A stretch of DNA of 62,488 bases, taken from the NCBI RefSeq assembly GCF_000174815.1, contig NZ_ACNN01000018.1, forward strand, positions 1 through 62,488. Direction: 5' to 3'. Under the pieces are notes generated by a model, which made no database searches, was not told where the DNA came from, and saw only the letters and a program-made list of their open reading frames with translations. This DNA comes from Porphyromonas endodontalis ATCC 35406. Its GTDB lineage: Bacteria > Bacteroidota > Bacteroidia > Bacteroidales > Porphyromonadaceae. This document shows positions 26,598 through 35,712 of the stretch, one piece after another. Every line of letters begins with the position of its first letter. Within the stretch, counting starts at the first letter, position 1. A program made the position numbers and the translations under genes.

Positions 26598-27536
26598 ATG
26601 AACAACAACGAAGACGTTAGGGCACTTGCAGAAGAGATTGCACAACTAAAGAAGGAGCGTGATGCTGTTATACTCGCGCATTATTACGCTCGTCCCGAGG
26701 TGCAGGCTGTTGCCGATATACTAGGCGACTCCTTGGCTTTATCCCAACTCGCAGCCACCACAGAGGCAAAAGTTATTGTATTCTGCGGAGTCCACTTTAT
26801 GGCAGAGACGGCTGCAATTATCTCTCCTGAGAAGAAAGTGCTCATCCCTGTAGAGAATGCCGGATGCTCCCTAGCCGAGAGTGTCACGGCCGCAGGGCTG
26901 GCAACTTGGCGTAAATACCATCCCAACGGTCTTATTGTAAGCTACGTAAATACATCGGCTGCCGTAAAGGCAGAAACAGACTACTGCGTAACGAGTGCCA
27001 ATGCCCTCAAGGTGATAGAGACATTGCCCCTCGATGTCCCCATCCTCTTCGGGCCGGACAAAAACTTAGGGGAGTACATCAACCTCAAAACAGGGCGTAA
27101 TATGGATCTCTGGCAGGGCGATTGCTATGTACATAGACATATAACAGGCGAGCTCATCCGCGAGTATCTTGAGCGTTATCCCAATGCTGATATTCTCATC
27201 CATCCGGAGTCAGTTGCTTGTGGAGACAAGAGCATCTTGGAGCATCCTCGCTGCTTTGTAGGCTCTACCTCGGGCATCCTAAAGCATCCGGCTCAAAGCG
27301 AGAAAAAACAATTTGTAGTAGCGACCGAAAAGGAAGCTATTACGGAACTCGTACACCAATATCCCCATCTTGAGTTCATCCCCATCACCCGAGAGCACTA
27401 CTGCGAATATATGAAACTCACTACACTCACTGACCTACGCGATGCCCTACGCGACGAGAAGCATGTAGTGACAATTGCTCCCGAGGTGCGAGAGCGAGCC
27501 TTGCTCCCCATCCAACGAATGCTAGCTGTAAAGTAA
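26598..27536 (+). CDS. nadA: Quinolinate synthase
   Basis: [4Fe-4S] enzyme that condenses iminoaspartate with dihydroxyacetone phosphate to quinolinate. 312 aa. The three cluster cysteines can be assigned to FCGVHFMAET, WQGDCYVH and HYCEYMKLTTL. VILAHYYARPEVQAVAD and VGSTSGI are also diagnostic. It completes a nadB-nadC-nadA operon that, with nadE at 46233-48176, covers most of NAD biosynthesis in this window. A terminator-like hairpin follows directly. Confidence 0.97.
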   Translation: MNNNEDVRALAEEIAQLKKERDAVILAHYYARPEVQAVADILGDSLALSQLAATTEAKVIVFCGVHFMAETAAIISPEKKVLIPVENAGCSLAESVTAAGLATWRKYHPNGLIVSYVNTSAAVKAETDYCVTSANALKVIETLPLDVPILFGPDKNLGEYINLKTGRNMDLWQGDCYVHRHITGELIREYLERYPNADILIHPESVACGDKSILEHPRCFVGSTSGILKHPAQSEKKQFVVATEKEAITELVHQYPHLEFIPITREHYCEYMKLTTLTDLRDALRDEKHVVTIAPEVRERALLPIQRMLAVK

Positions 27537-27545
27537 CCGGAAACA

Positions 27546-27570
27546 CCCCCTCTCCCCCTATGGGAGGGGG
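27546..27570 (+). terminator. Terminator-like hairpin after nadA
   Basis: CCCCCTCTC pairs with GGGAGGGGG (27546-27554/27562-27570, one G-U pair), followed by CTATATTTTA. Related CCTCTCCC/GGGGGAGG palindromes occur at 15498-15515 and 33493-33509. Confidence 0.5.
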
Positions 27571-27630
27571 CTATATTTTATAAATAGGGGCTTTGGTACA
27601 GGGCTGATATAAGGTTTTAGCGTTAATTGG

Positions 27631-27638
27631 TACCTTTG
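27631..27638 (+). promoter_or_regulatory. Promoter -7 box for the nuclease gene
   Basis: TACCTTTG matches TAnnTTTG and leaves a leader of about 60 nt before the nuclease ATG. No good -33 element at 19-21 nt. Confidence 0.45.
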
Positions 27639-27707
27639 CAGGAGGGAAACTACCACAACAAAAGGAACTCATAAAAGCATCTCCCTATCTAAAACAAACA
27701 AACTAGT

Positions 27708-28571
27708 ATGAAACAATCCAGTAAACTCATCTTAGGATGCATCACAGCCCTGCTACTAGGAAGTGGTCTCTGGGGCTGTCAATCAAGGCAAAAGCCACAA
27801 CCTCCCTATATCCCCGATGGCACGGGAGATGCCTCTCTACTAGAATGCCCCAAAGTGCGTGGACGTGAAGGGGATTTTTTCATAACACATCGAGTAAACA
27901 ACGGCACTCGGGTAAACTATTCTCTTGAGTACGATATCAAGTTACATCATGCCCTTTGGGTTTGCTTTAGCTTCGATAACTACACGAAACAAACCAATGT
28001 AAAGCGTACCAATGCCTGGGCATGGGATCCCTTTATTCCGGCTCAGTACGAAGTAAATAAATCCTCATTCGAAGGATACGACCGAGGGCACTTGGTAGCA
28101 TCCCACGACCGTGTATTCTCAGAAGAAGCCAACCGACAAACATTCTACTACTCCAATATGAGCCCTCAGAAAGCGGCTTTTAACCAAGTAGCTTGGCGGC
28201 AACTTGAGGAGGTAGTACAGAAGTGGGCTCGTAACGAAGCTCTAACCGATAAAATGTATATTGCCAAGGGGGGCACTCTCACTCCCGAAGGCATCTACCC
28301 CTCCCTCTCGGGTGGTAAAATCGCTGTACCACGCAACTATTGGATGGCAATCCTTGTAGAAAAGGGGGGAGAGTGGAGAGCTCTCGGCTTCTGGATTAGT
28401 CACGAAAGCAGCAAACAACTAAAGGGCGGATTAGCTCCTCTAGCGTGCTCCATAGATGAACTTGAGAGTAAAACGGACTTCGACTTTTTCCCAAATCTCG
28501 AAGACAATATCGAACAAAAGGTAGAGGCTATAGACCCCAAAGATTGCTCAGATCTCTGGCCTGGTTTGTAA
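27708..28571 (+). CDS. DNA/RNA non-specific endonuclease, lipoprotein
   Basis: ββα-metal nuclease of the NUC1/Serratia type, 287 aa. The N-terminal lipoprotein signal ends in the lipobox SGLWGC (Cys about 24), so the enzyme is exported and lipid-anchored. The catalytic motif DRGHLVAS holds the general-base histidine. NMSPQKAAFNQVAWRQLE supplies the metal-binding asparagine. Likely roles are degrading extracellular DNA/RNA for nucleotides or loosening matrix; this is inference from family. Monocistronic by position. Confidence 0.93.
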   Translation: MKQSSKLILGCITALLLGSGLWGCQSRQKPQPPYIPDGTGDASLLECPKVRGREGDFFITHRVNNGTRVNYSLEYDIKLHHALWVCFSFDNYTKQTNVKRTNAWAWDPFIPAQYEVNKSSFEGYDRGHLVASHDRVFSEEANRQTFYYSNMSPQKAAFNQVAWRQLEEVVQKWARNEALTDKMYIAKGGTLTPEGIYPSLSGGKIAVPRNYWMAILVEKGGEWRALGFWISHESSKQLKGGLAPLACSIDELESKTDFDFFPNLEDNIEQKVEAIDPKDCSDLWPGL

Positions 28572-28610
28572 CCCATTCCCCACTATACATTTTCCGAAAG
28601 AAAAAGAGAA

Positions 28611-29405
28611 ATGAATTTGATTGTAAAGAAGAAATACTTCTCCCCAAACGTAGCTATGCTGCGTATTGAGGCTCCGCGTATTGCCAAAGCTAGGCGTGCA
28701 GGCAACTTTGTAATAGTGCGCGCCGATGCCCATAGCGAGCGCATTCCACTAACCATTGCAAGTGCAGACCTCAACCAAGGAACCATTACTTTGGTAGTAC
28801 AAGGTGTAGGACAATCGTCCAAGAAATTGATTGCCCTCAACGAAGGAGACTACGTACACGACATTGTAGGTCCCCTTGGGCAGGCTACCGAGATAGAGAA
28901 AGTAGGCACAGTTGTGTGTGCCGGAGGTGGTGTTGGCGTTGCCCCATTGCTCCCCATTGTAGAGGCCTTTCATGCAGCCGGCAACAGGGTAATTGTAGTA
29001 CTTGCAGCCCGCACCAAAGATCTCATTATCCTAGAGAAGGAGATGCGCCAGGCCAGCGACGAAGTCCTCATTATGACCGACGATGGTTCTCTAGGAAAGA
29101 AAGGACTCGTAACCGAGGGTGTAGAGGAAGTAATCTTAAGAGAAAAGGTAGATAAGTGCGTAACCATCGGCCCTGCCATTATGATGAAATTTGTCTCCGC
29201 TCTCACGGCAAAGTACCAAATCCCCACAATAGCCTCGCTCAATACCATTATGGTGGATGGCACCGGAATGTGTGGAGCCTGCCGTGTAACGGTGGGAGGG
29301 AAGCGCAAATTCGTTTGCGTTGATGGACCGGAGTTTGATGCCCATCAAGTAGATTTTGATGAGCTATTGATGCGTCTTAATTCCTATAAAGACGTCGGTA
29401 AATAA
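28611..29405 (+). CDS. Ferredoxin-NADP+ reductase subunit alpha (NfnA-like)
   Basis: 264 aa flavoprotein of the sulfide dehydrogenase beta/NfnA group. It has an N-terminal FAD-binding barrel, the GGGVGVAPLLPIVEAF NAD-binding segment, and near the C-terminus GMCGACRV with a further FVCVDGPEF cysteine for an iron-sulfur cluster. It pairs with the GltD-like protein 19 nt downstream. In NfnAB this pair bifurcates electrons between NADH, ferredoxin and NADPH. Whether bifurcation occurs here is inference from the conserved pairing. Confidence 0.9.
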   Translation: MNLIVKKKYFSPNVAMLRIEAPRIAKARRAGNFVIVRADAHSERIPLTIASADLNQGTITLVVQGVGQSSKKLIALNEGDYVHDIVGPLGQATEIEKVGTVVCAGGGVGVAPLLPIVEAFHAAGNRVIVVLAARTKDLIILEKEMRQASDEVLIMTDDGSLGKKGLVTEGVEEVILREKVDKCVTIGPAIMMKFVSALTAKYQIPTIASLNTIMVDGTGMCGACRVTVGGKRKFVCVDGPEFDAHQVDFDELLMRLNSYKDVGK

Positions 29406-29424
29406 TCCTCTAATATCTACTGCA

Positions 29425-30894
29425 ATGGAAATGAATGAACTAATTGCCGAACGCCGAAAGCTAGCTTGGCGAGAAGAGCTACGCAAGAGCCACTCCCCCA
29501 AAGAGCGAACCGCCATAGCTCGTGCCCAAATGCCCGAACTAGACCCCCAGTACCGCATCACTACACTCACAGAAGAGGTAAACCAAGGGTTAACCGAGGA
29601 GCAAGCCCTTGTGGAGGCTCGTCGCTGTCTAGACTGTGCTAAACCAACCTGCATGGAGGGGTGCCCCGTCGGCATCCATATCCCCTCTTTTATAAAGGAA
29701 ATAGAGCGAGGGAATTTTGCTGCCGCAGCTTCCACGCTACGAGAGACAACCAGTTTGCCTGCCGTTTGTGGTCGTGTCTGCCCTCAAGAGCGCCAATGCG
29801 AAAGTCGGTGCGTATACCAAACGATGAAGAAACCGGCTGTTGCCATCGGTTACCTAGAGCGATTCGCCGCAGATTGGGCTCGAGAGCACAACGCCGTTGA
29901 GATGCCAACTTTAGCCCCTCCCACGGGCAAAAAGATTGCTGTTGTGGGGAGCGGCCCTGCCGGATTGTCCTTTGCCGGAGATATGGCAAAGCTAGGGTAC
30001 GAAGTGGTGGTATTCGAAGCTCTGCACGAAATTGGGGGCGTACTAAAGTATGGTATCCCCGAGTATCGTCTGCCCAATAAGGTGGTAGATGCGGAGATAG
30101 AGCTGCTCAAACAAATGGGTGTCTCCTTTGAGACCAATACTATAATAGGGGCTACCCTCTCGTACGACGACTTGCACGAGATGGGATTCTCGGGGCTATT
30201 CGTCGGCTCAGGAGCGGGGTTGCCCAACTTCATGAACATCCCTGGGGAAAACCTCATCGGCGTAATGTCTTCTAACGAATACTTAACGCGTGTGAACCTG
30301 ATGAACGCAGGAGATCCTGATAGCGAGACTCCTGTTTTCCGCGGACAGCACGTAGCCGTGATAGGAGGCGGGAATACCGCTATGGATAGTGTACGTACAG
30401 CCAAACGACTAGGGGCTGAGCGCGCCATGATTGTGTACCGCCGTAGCGAAGAGGAGATGCCGGCGCGCCTAGAGGAGATAGCCCACGCCAAGGAAGAAGG
30501 GGTAGAGTTCCTTACGCTGCACAACCCTATCGAATATCTTGCCGATGAGAGGGGACACGTTGCCAAGATGCGCCTACAGAAGATGGAGCTAGGAGAACCC
30601 GATCCATCAGGGCGCCGTAAGCCGATACCTATAGAGGGAGCCATTGAGGAGATCCCTGTAGAGGTAGTTGTCGTCAGCATCGGGGTATCGCCCAATCCTC
30701 TTATCCCTAATACCTTCTCGGGACTCAATGTAACTCCCAAGGGTACCATCGTTGTGAACGAACTCGGAGCGACCGACTTGCCGGATGTGTATGCCGGAGG
30801 CGACATCGTACGAGGGGGCGCAACGGTCATCCTAGCCATGGGCGACGGTCGGCGAGCTGCAGCCAATATGCACCGCTACCTCTCCGGTAACTAA
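29425..30894 (+). CDS. GltD/NfnB-like NADPH oxidoreductase
   Basis: 489 aa homolog of glutamate synthase small subunit. The N-terminal iron-sulfur domain carries CLDCAKPTCMEGCPVGI and CGRVCPQERQCESRC (eight cysteines for two clusters). Two dinucleotide folds follow: VVGSGPAGLSFAGDMAK (about 173-189) for FAD and VIGGGNTAMDSVRTAKR for NADPH. No glutamate synthase large subunit is adjacent. The NfnA-like gene upstream points to the NfnAB complex, not to GOGAT. Confidence 0.93.
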   Translation: MEMNELIAERRKLAWREELRKSHSPKERTAIARAQMPELDPQYRITTLTEEVNQGLTEEQALVEARRCLDCAKPTCMEGCPVGIHIPSFIKEIERGNFAAAASTLRETTSLPAVCGRVCPQERQCESRCVYQTMKKPAVAIGYLERFAADWAREHNAVEMPTLAPPTGKKIAVVGSGPAGLSFAGDMAKLGYEVVVFEALHEIGGVLKYGIPEYRLPNKVVDAEIELLKQMGVSFETNTIIGATLSYDDLHEMGFSGLFVGSGAGLPNFMNIPGENLIGVMSSNEYLTRVNLMNAGDPDSETPVFRGQHVAVIGGGNTAMDSVRTAKRLGAERAMIVYRRSEEEMPARLEEIAHAKEEGVEFLTLHNPIEYLADERGHVAKMRLQKMELGEPDPSGRRKPIPIEGAIEEIPVEVVVVSIGVSPNPLIPNTFSGLNVTPKGTIVVNELGATDLPDVYAGGDIVRGGATVILAMGDGRRAAANMHRYLSGN

Positions 30895-30900
30895 ACCACT

Positions 30901-33354
30901 ATGTTGTACGCCGGCGTACTGCTCCCACTAAGCCTAAGCGACTTTTACCACTACCGAGTGCCCCAAGAGCTTGAGGCGAAAGTGCGAGTAGGTATGCGCT
31001 GCGTCGTACAATTCGGGGCGAAGCGCATCTACGTAGGTATCATAGCGAGCCTCTCTCCCACGCTTCCGTTGGGAGTGGAGACGCACAAGGTAAAGTCCTT
31101 AGGATACCTACCGGACGACGCTCCCATTATTTCCCAAGAAGAGATCGACTCATGGCTCTGGGCTGCCCATTACTACATGGCAACGCCGGGAGATCTGCTG
31201 CACGCGGCTCTGCCTGCCACACTCCTACCCGAGAGCCGAACGGAGGTACTTATTGATTTCGAGCAAGCCGACTCCGACGCCTCCCTCGGGCGCACTGAGA
31301 GCGAAGTAGTTGAGAATCTCCGCTCAATCACAGGCAAAGGGATCCACTTCGAAACCCTATTGCAATACATCCCGGGGCGCAATAAACTCTCCATTTTCGA
31401 CCAGCTCGTAGCCCACGGCGTCCTCTCCCTAAAGGAGCGAGTACGGGGAGTAGAAAAAAGAATCGGGGAGCGATGGCTCTACCTAAACCCCAAGTACCAA
31501 TCGGACGATGCTCTGAACCTGCTCTTGGATGCCTATAAGCGAAGACCTGCTCGGATGCGATTGCTCTACCGCTTTGTGGAGCTTCTCCCCGATCAGGAGC
31601 ATTCCCTTTCCGGCTCCGTCCGCGAAAAAGAACTGATCGCAGGGGATAGCAACCGACAAAACGCCCTGCGTTACCTCCTCTCCGAAGGGGTGCTGGAACG
31701 CTCCTTTCGGCAATATGCCTCTACCGACCGCCCTCCTGAGTATCAAATAGACCCGAATCTTCCACCTTTGGAGAGCGATCGTCCCAACTACTACACCGCT
31801 GCAACGTACAGCGATGAACTGGAGCGAATTGGAGCCTACTCGGCCGCCGTGCTAGCACGAGGAGGACGCGTGCTCCTTTTACTCCCCCAGAGTAGCGGAT
31901 TAGAGGGCGACCTCCCCTCGCTTTGCTCCCAACTAAAGCTCCCCGTAGAGACGCCTCTCTACCTCTACACCAGCAGCCTATCCGATCGCGAACGAGCCTC
32001 CCTACGCTATCGCCTAACAGAGAGCGACGCCCCTCTTATCGTCGTGGGAAGTCGCATGGCGGCTCTACTTCCATTGGAGGGGGTCGAACTCATCATCGTA
32101 GCTGAGGAGCAGGATCCTCTCTACAAGCAACAGGAGCCGGCACCTCGCTTCAATGCCCGAGACCTACTCGCCTACAGAGCTACAAAGGGCAAGATTCCCC
32201 TACTTCTCACCTCCGTAACTCCCTCCATGGAGACGTACCACAACGTCGCCAACGACAAGTATGCCGCTACAGCGTCTCAGGAGTCGTTTACCCTAGCCAC
32301 CTTTCGCACCATCGATTTGGACTACGAGCGCACGACTCGCCGCCTCAAGACGGGGACGTTACTGAGCCTCCCCCTTCGAGAGGCCATATCCGAGACGCTA
32401 AAAAAGGGTGAGAAGGTAGTTTTGGTAAGTGCTCGACGCGGATACGCACCCTATATCTTGTGCCAGAAGTGTGGCAAAAGCATCCGTTGCCTACATTGCG
32501 ATGTAAGCCTCACCTACCATCAGATGGAGAATCGGCTCACCTGCCACTACTGCGGTTACAATCTATCACTACCGCCGCAATGTCCACACTGTGGAGCGGA
32601 TCGGGAGGAGCTGAAGAAGGTAGGCTACGGTTCGGAACGCATTGAGGACGAACTAGCCACGCTCTACCCCGAGGAGGAGATCGTACGCATTGACGCCGAT
32701 ACGACCTCCGGCAAGGAAAAGCGAAGCCACATCCGAAGTGCGCTAGCGGAGGGGAAGGCCTCCCTCTACGTGGGTACCCAAATGCTCACACACTTTGCCC
32801 CGATTCAGGGGGTAGGACTAGTTGCGGTACCCCAACTTGATGCCATGCTCGCCCTACCCGACTTCCGTACGGACGAATTAGTCTTCGCCCTCCTCTACCG
32901 CTTGGCTGTGAAGTACCCCGAAGCCCTCATGCTCCTACAAACAAGTGATACGCAGCGTCCTCTCTTCCAGTATCTCGACATGCCCTCTCGCGAACTGAGA
33001 GAGAAGTACGCGGAGTTGGTACTACAGGAGCGCACATTTTTCGGCTTCCCTCCCTACGAGCGGATCATTCAGGTAGTAGTTAAAAGCACGAGGGAAGAAG
33101 ATGCAATAGAGACGGCAACGCTCCTCTCCCGGCACTTCGGGAGCTACCCCGGACTAGCTCACGTATCCGCCTCCATCAAGCCCTATGTATCTCGCGTACG
33201 ACTCATGTACATTCGGCAGATTACCCTCAAGTTGGCTCCCAACTACTCGGCAAAGCAGATTCGCGAAGCCTTAAAAAGCATCCTCCATCAGGTGGAGCGT
33301 ACCTCGCTTTCTGCCCGACGCTCTCGTATCCTCTTCGACGTAGATCCCCTCTAA
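30901..33354 (+). CDS. priA: Primosomal protein N' (PriA) lacking ATPase motifs
   Basis: 817 aa. PriA normally rebuilds replication forks and is an SF2 helicase. The zinc domain is complete, with eight cysteines (521, 524, 530, 533, 548, 551, 561, 564). Motif IV (SARRGYAPYILC), GTQM (625-628) and the C-terminal domain are recognisable. Where Walker A (GVTGSGKTE) should be there is PNYYTAATYSDELE (about 295-308). Walker B DEEHD is AEEQD (401-405). The motif VI GRAGR is absent (YRLAVKYPEA, 666-675). The frame is open throughout, so this is not a frameshift. It should be unable to hydrolyse ATP, but could still load a primosome, as the E. coli Walker A mutant K230R does. It starts 6 nt after the NfnB-like gene. 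Confidence 0.9.
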   Translation: MLYAGVLLPLSLSDFYHYRVPQELEAKVRVGMRCVVQFGAKRIYVGIIASLSPTLPLGVETHKVKSLGYLPDDAPIISQEEIDSWLWAAHYYMATPGDLLHAALPATLLPESRTEVLIDFEQADSDASLGRTESEVVENLRSITGKGIHFETLLQYIPGRNKLSIFDQLVAHGVLSLKERVRGVEKRIGERWLYLNPKYQSDDALNLLLDAYKRRPARMRLLYRFVELLPDQEHSLSGSVREKELIAGDSNRQNALRYLLSEGVLERSFRQYASTDRPPEYQIDPNLPPLESDRPNYYTAATYSDELERIGAYSAAVLARGGRVLLLLPQSSGLEGDLPSLCSQLKLPVETPLYLYTSSLSDRERASLRYRLTESDAPLIVVGSRMAALLPLEGVELIIVAEEQDPLYKQQEPAPRFNARDLLAYRATKGKIPLLLTSVTPSMETYHNVANDKYAATASQESFTLATFRTIDLDYERTTRRLKTGTLLSLPLREAISETLKKGEKVVLVSARRGYAPYILCQKCGKSIRCLHCDVSLTYHQMENRLTCHYCGYNLSLPPQCPHCGADREELKKVGYGSERIEDELATLYPEEEIVRIDADTTSGKEKRSHIRSALAEGKASLYVGTQMLTHFAPIQGVGLVAVPQLDAMLALPDFRTDELVFALLYRLAVKYPEALMLLQTSDTQRPLFQYLDMPSRELREKYAELVLQERTFFGFPPYERIIQVVVKSTREEDAIETATLLSRHFGSYPGLAHVSASIKPYVSRVRLMYIRQITLKLAPNYSAKQIREALKSILHQVERTSLSARRSRILFDVDPL

Positions 33355-33492
33355 AAGGTGGCTCTGTGTCAGATTTTCGACCGAATCCTTGTACATTTTG
33401 AAAACATTTATTATACTTGTGCTCAAATTGTATTCGAAGGAAGAAAAGCCAAGAAAATGCAACGCAGTGCCCTACATGAGAAGTTTGGATTC

Positions 33493-33588
33493 CCTCTCCC
33501 AGGGGGAGGAATGAAGACGACCCGACGCGCCAATGCGCGGGGAGAAAAAGATGGGTCGGCACTCCTTTGGGAGGGCGTGCGCACACCC
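33493..33588. other. Dense inverted repeats upstream of the HU-like gene
   Basis: Three separate palindromic elements: CCTCTCC/GGGGGAGG (33493-33509); CGACCC/GGGTCG (33518-33523/33553-33558) enclosing CGCGC/GCGCG (33526-33530/33535-33539); and a 16-bp palindrome with central GTGCGCAC (33573-33588). No convincing gene is present in 33355-33705. Confidence 0.4.
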
Positions 33589-33601
33589 CTGGATTTTTGT
33601 G

Positions 33602-33658
33602 CGGAAGAAAATTATTTTTCGTTCGGAAGAAAATTTATTTTCGTTCGGAAGAGAATCT
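33602..33658. repeat. 22-bp tandem repeat before the HU-like gene
   Basis: Two 22-bp copies begin CGGAAGAAAATT and end CGTT (33602-33623, 33624-33645), and a diverged partial third copy follows from 33646. Each copy contains a GAAAAT/ATTTTC self-complementary core. It lies 50-100 nt before the HU-like start. Confidence 0.7.
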
Positions 33659-33705
33659 GAGCAAGAGCGAAACATTTATAACTTACTTATTAATAACCAA
33701 TTAGC

Positions 33706-34186
33706 ATGATCAAGATTAAAGCCGTAGAACGCCAAGTTGGATTTGGAAAAGACGAGAAGAAAAAACGCTGGTTTCCCGCCATTTATTTGTCCTCGGATGT
33801 GACCTTTGAGGAATTTATAGACAAGGTAGCGGACGAAACCACCATCTCATCGGCAGATGTTAAAGCCGTCTTCGACCGTGCCGGCAAGGTACTCGTTGAG
33901 CAATTGCGCGAAGGAAAAAGCGTTGATTGTGGCGACCTAGGGACCTTCCGCCCCAGTCTCACCACCAAAACAGGCACCGGAGCTGAGACCGCCGAAGGCG
34001 TCACAATGGAGATGATCGACAAACTCAAGGTAATTTACACACCCCGAGTACGGGTCAAAGATGCCCTCAAAAAAGGGCTCCAAAAAGAAGCCCATCCCCG
34101 GTGGTACAATCCCCACACCTGGTGGCACAACTCCCAACCCCGGTGGTACAACTCCCACGCCCAATCCCGGCGAAGGGAACGAGTAA
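33706..34186 (+). pseudogene. HU-like DNA-binding protein with +1 A frameshift near the C-terminus
   Basis: The N-terminal 124 or so residues fit the Bacteroidota HU-HIG family (MIKIKAVERQVGFGKDEKKK, VADETTISSADVKAVFDRAGKVL, GKSVDCGDLGTFRPS). Read straight on, the frame ends at 34218 in a composition-odd tail with repeated RWYN/WHN. If one A is removed from the A6 run at 34069-34074, the frame becomes KKGSKKKPIPGGT and continues as a Pro/Gly/Thr repeat (PGGTTP) to a stop at 34184-34186. That tail is the more natural one. The extra A may be a sequencing error, a true mutation, or a slippery site that makes both forms. The DNA-binding core is unaffected in either case. Confidence 0.7.
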
Positions 34187-34230
34187 CTCCCGGCAAAATC
34201 ACTCTAAATTCATTTTAATCAGTAGAATTC

Positions 34231-35610
34231 ATGGAAATTCCCTTTTCTGAAAACTACCGCATCAAGATGGTAGAACAGCTCCGCAAGAGCACACGACAAG
34301 AACGCGAAACGTGGATACGCGAGGCCAAATACAACCTCTTCAACCTCCACAGCGAACAGGTATTTATCGACCTCCTAACCGACTCCGGCACCGGCGCCAT
34401 GAGCGACAAACAATGGAGCGCCATGATGCTGGGAGACGAGAGCTACGCAGGTGCGACCTCGTACTACAAAATGCGAAAAGCCATCCAAGAGATCCTCGGG
34501 TTCGAATACTTCCTCCCCACCCACCAAGGGCGCGCTGCCGAGAATGTACTCTACTCCACCATCGTAAAGGCAGGTGACGTAGTGCCTGGTAATTCGCACT
34601 TCGATACCACCAAGGGACATATCGAATTCCGTAAGGCAGCAGCCGTAGATTGCACTATAGACGCAGCGGCAGATACGCAACTGGAAATTCCCTTCAAGGG
34701 CGAAATGGACCTCGAAAAACTCGAGAAGGTACTAAAGGAAACTCCCAAAGATCGCATCCCCTGCTGCGTGCTCACCGTAACCAACAACACGGCCGGAGGG
34801 CAACCCGTTTCGATGAAGAACATCCGCGAGACCAGCGAACTGTGTCACAAATACGGCATCCTCGTGCAGATAGACGGCGCACGATTCGCAGAAAATGCCT
34901 ACTTCATCAAGACTCGCGAAGAGGGCTATCAGGATAAATCCATCAAGGAGATCGTGCGCGAGATGCTCAGCTACGGCGATATCATGACCATGTCCAGCAA
35001 GAAAGATGCCATTGTGAACATGGGCGGATTCCTCGCCTTCCGAGACAAAGAGCTATGGCGTCGCTGCCAGATGTTCTGCGTTATGAATGAAGGTTTCATC
35101 ACCTACGGAGGTCTCTCCGGACGTGACATGAACGCCTTGGCTCAGGGGCTGGACGAAGGTACTGAGTTCGATACGCTCGAAACACGCATCGAACAGGTCG
35201 CCTACCTAGGGCGCAAGCTCGACGAATACGGCATCCCCTACCAGCGTCCGGCAGGAGGGCACGCCATCTTCCTCGACGCTAAGAAGATCCTTACGCACGT
35301 GCCCAAAGAAGAATTTATCGCGCAGACCTTAGGTATCGAGCTCTACCTGGAGGCAGGCATACGTGGGGTAGAGATCGGATCCATCCTAGCCGACCGAGAC
35401 CCCATCACACGCGAGAATCGCTATCCGCGTCTGGAGTTGCTGCGTCTTGCCATTCCACGCCGTACCTACACCAATAATCACATGGATGTAATCGCGGCCG
35501 CCGTGAAGAATGTGTTCGATAGGCGAGAAAGCATTACAAGGGGGTACGTAATCACAGAAGAGCTCCCCGTGATGCGTCACTTTACCATAGAGCTAGCTCC
35601 GGCAAAGTAA
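34231..35610 (+). CDS. tnaA: Tryptophanase
   Basis: PLP enzyme that splits L-tryptophan into indole, pyruvate and ammonia. 459 aa. Matches TnaA more closely than tyrosine phenol-lyase (TnaA-type MLGDESYAGATSYYKM and PGNSHFDTTKGHIEFR). LTDSGTGAMSDKQW, THQGRAAENVL and the PLP-lysine region SSKKDAIVNMGGF are present. Fits an indole-positive, amino-acid-fermenting Porphyromonas-like organism. It begins 13-45 nt after the HU-like frame, leaving no room for a tnaC-type leader. Ends at a bidirectional terminator. Confidence 0.94.
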   Translation: MEIPFSENYRIKMVEQLRKSTRQERETWIREAKYNLFNLHSEQVFIDLLTDSGTGAMSDKQWSAMMLGDESYAGATSYYKMRKAIQEILGFEYFLPTHQGRAAENVLYSTIVKAGDVVPGNSHFDTTKGHIEFRKAAAVDCTIDAAADTQLEIPFKGEMDLEKLEKVLKETPKDRIPCCVLTVTNNTAGGQPVSMKNIRETSELCHKYGILVQIDGARFAENAYFIKTREEGYQDKSIKEIVREMLSYGDIMTMSSKKDAIVNMGGFLAFRDKELWRRCQMFCVMNEGFITYGGLSGRDMNALAQGLDEGTEFDTLETRIEQVAYLGRKLDEYGIPYQRPAGGHAIFLDAKKILTHVPKEEFIAQTLGIELYLEAGIRGVEIGSILADRDPITRENRYPRLELLRLAIPRRTYTNNHMDVIAAAVKNVFDRRESITRGYVITEELPVMRHFTIELAPAK

Positions 35611-35650
35611 CAGCAACCCATTCTGGAGGATCTGCCTCCGAAAGTAAAAA

Positions 35651-35685
35651 GCCCTCGATAGTTCATCTCCTATCGGGGGCCTTTT
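35651..35685. terminator. Bidirectional terminator between tnaA and aroA
   Basis: GCCCTCGATAG pairs with CTATCGGGGGC (35651-35661/35670-35680, one G-U pair). CTTTT follows on the plus side and a run of A (T on the minus strand) precedes it, so it can serve both converging genes. Confidence 0.8.
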
Positions 35686-35712
35686 CTATCTCTCTAGGAG
35701 ATAAGTCCGAAG

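Noticed and set aside
29850-30866. Long open frame (338 aa) on the minus strand opposite the NfnB-like gene
   Set aside because: Composition is a low-complexity Ser/Pro/Thr translation typical of the antisense of a real gene, and the plus-strand product has clear cysteine and nucleotide-binding motifs.
33358-33660. Possible 100-aa gene before the HU-like gene
   Set aside because: It runs through palindromes and the 22-bp repeats, and has no recognisable domain or start signal.
34187-34230. tnaC-type leader peptide before tnaA
   Set aside because: The spacer is too short and contains no small Trp-containing reading frame.
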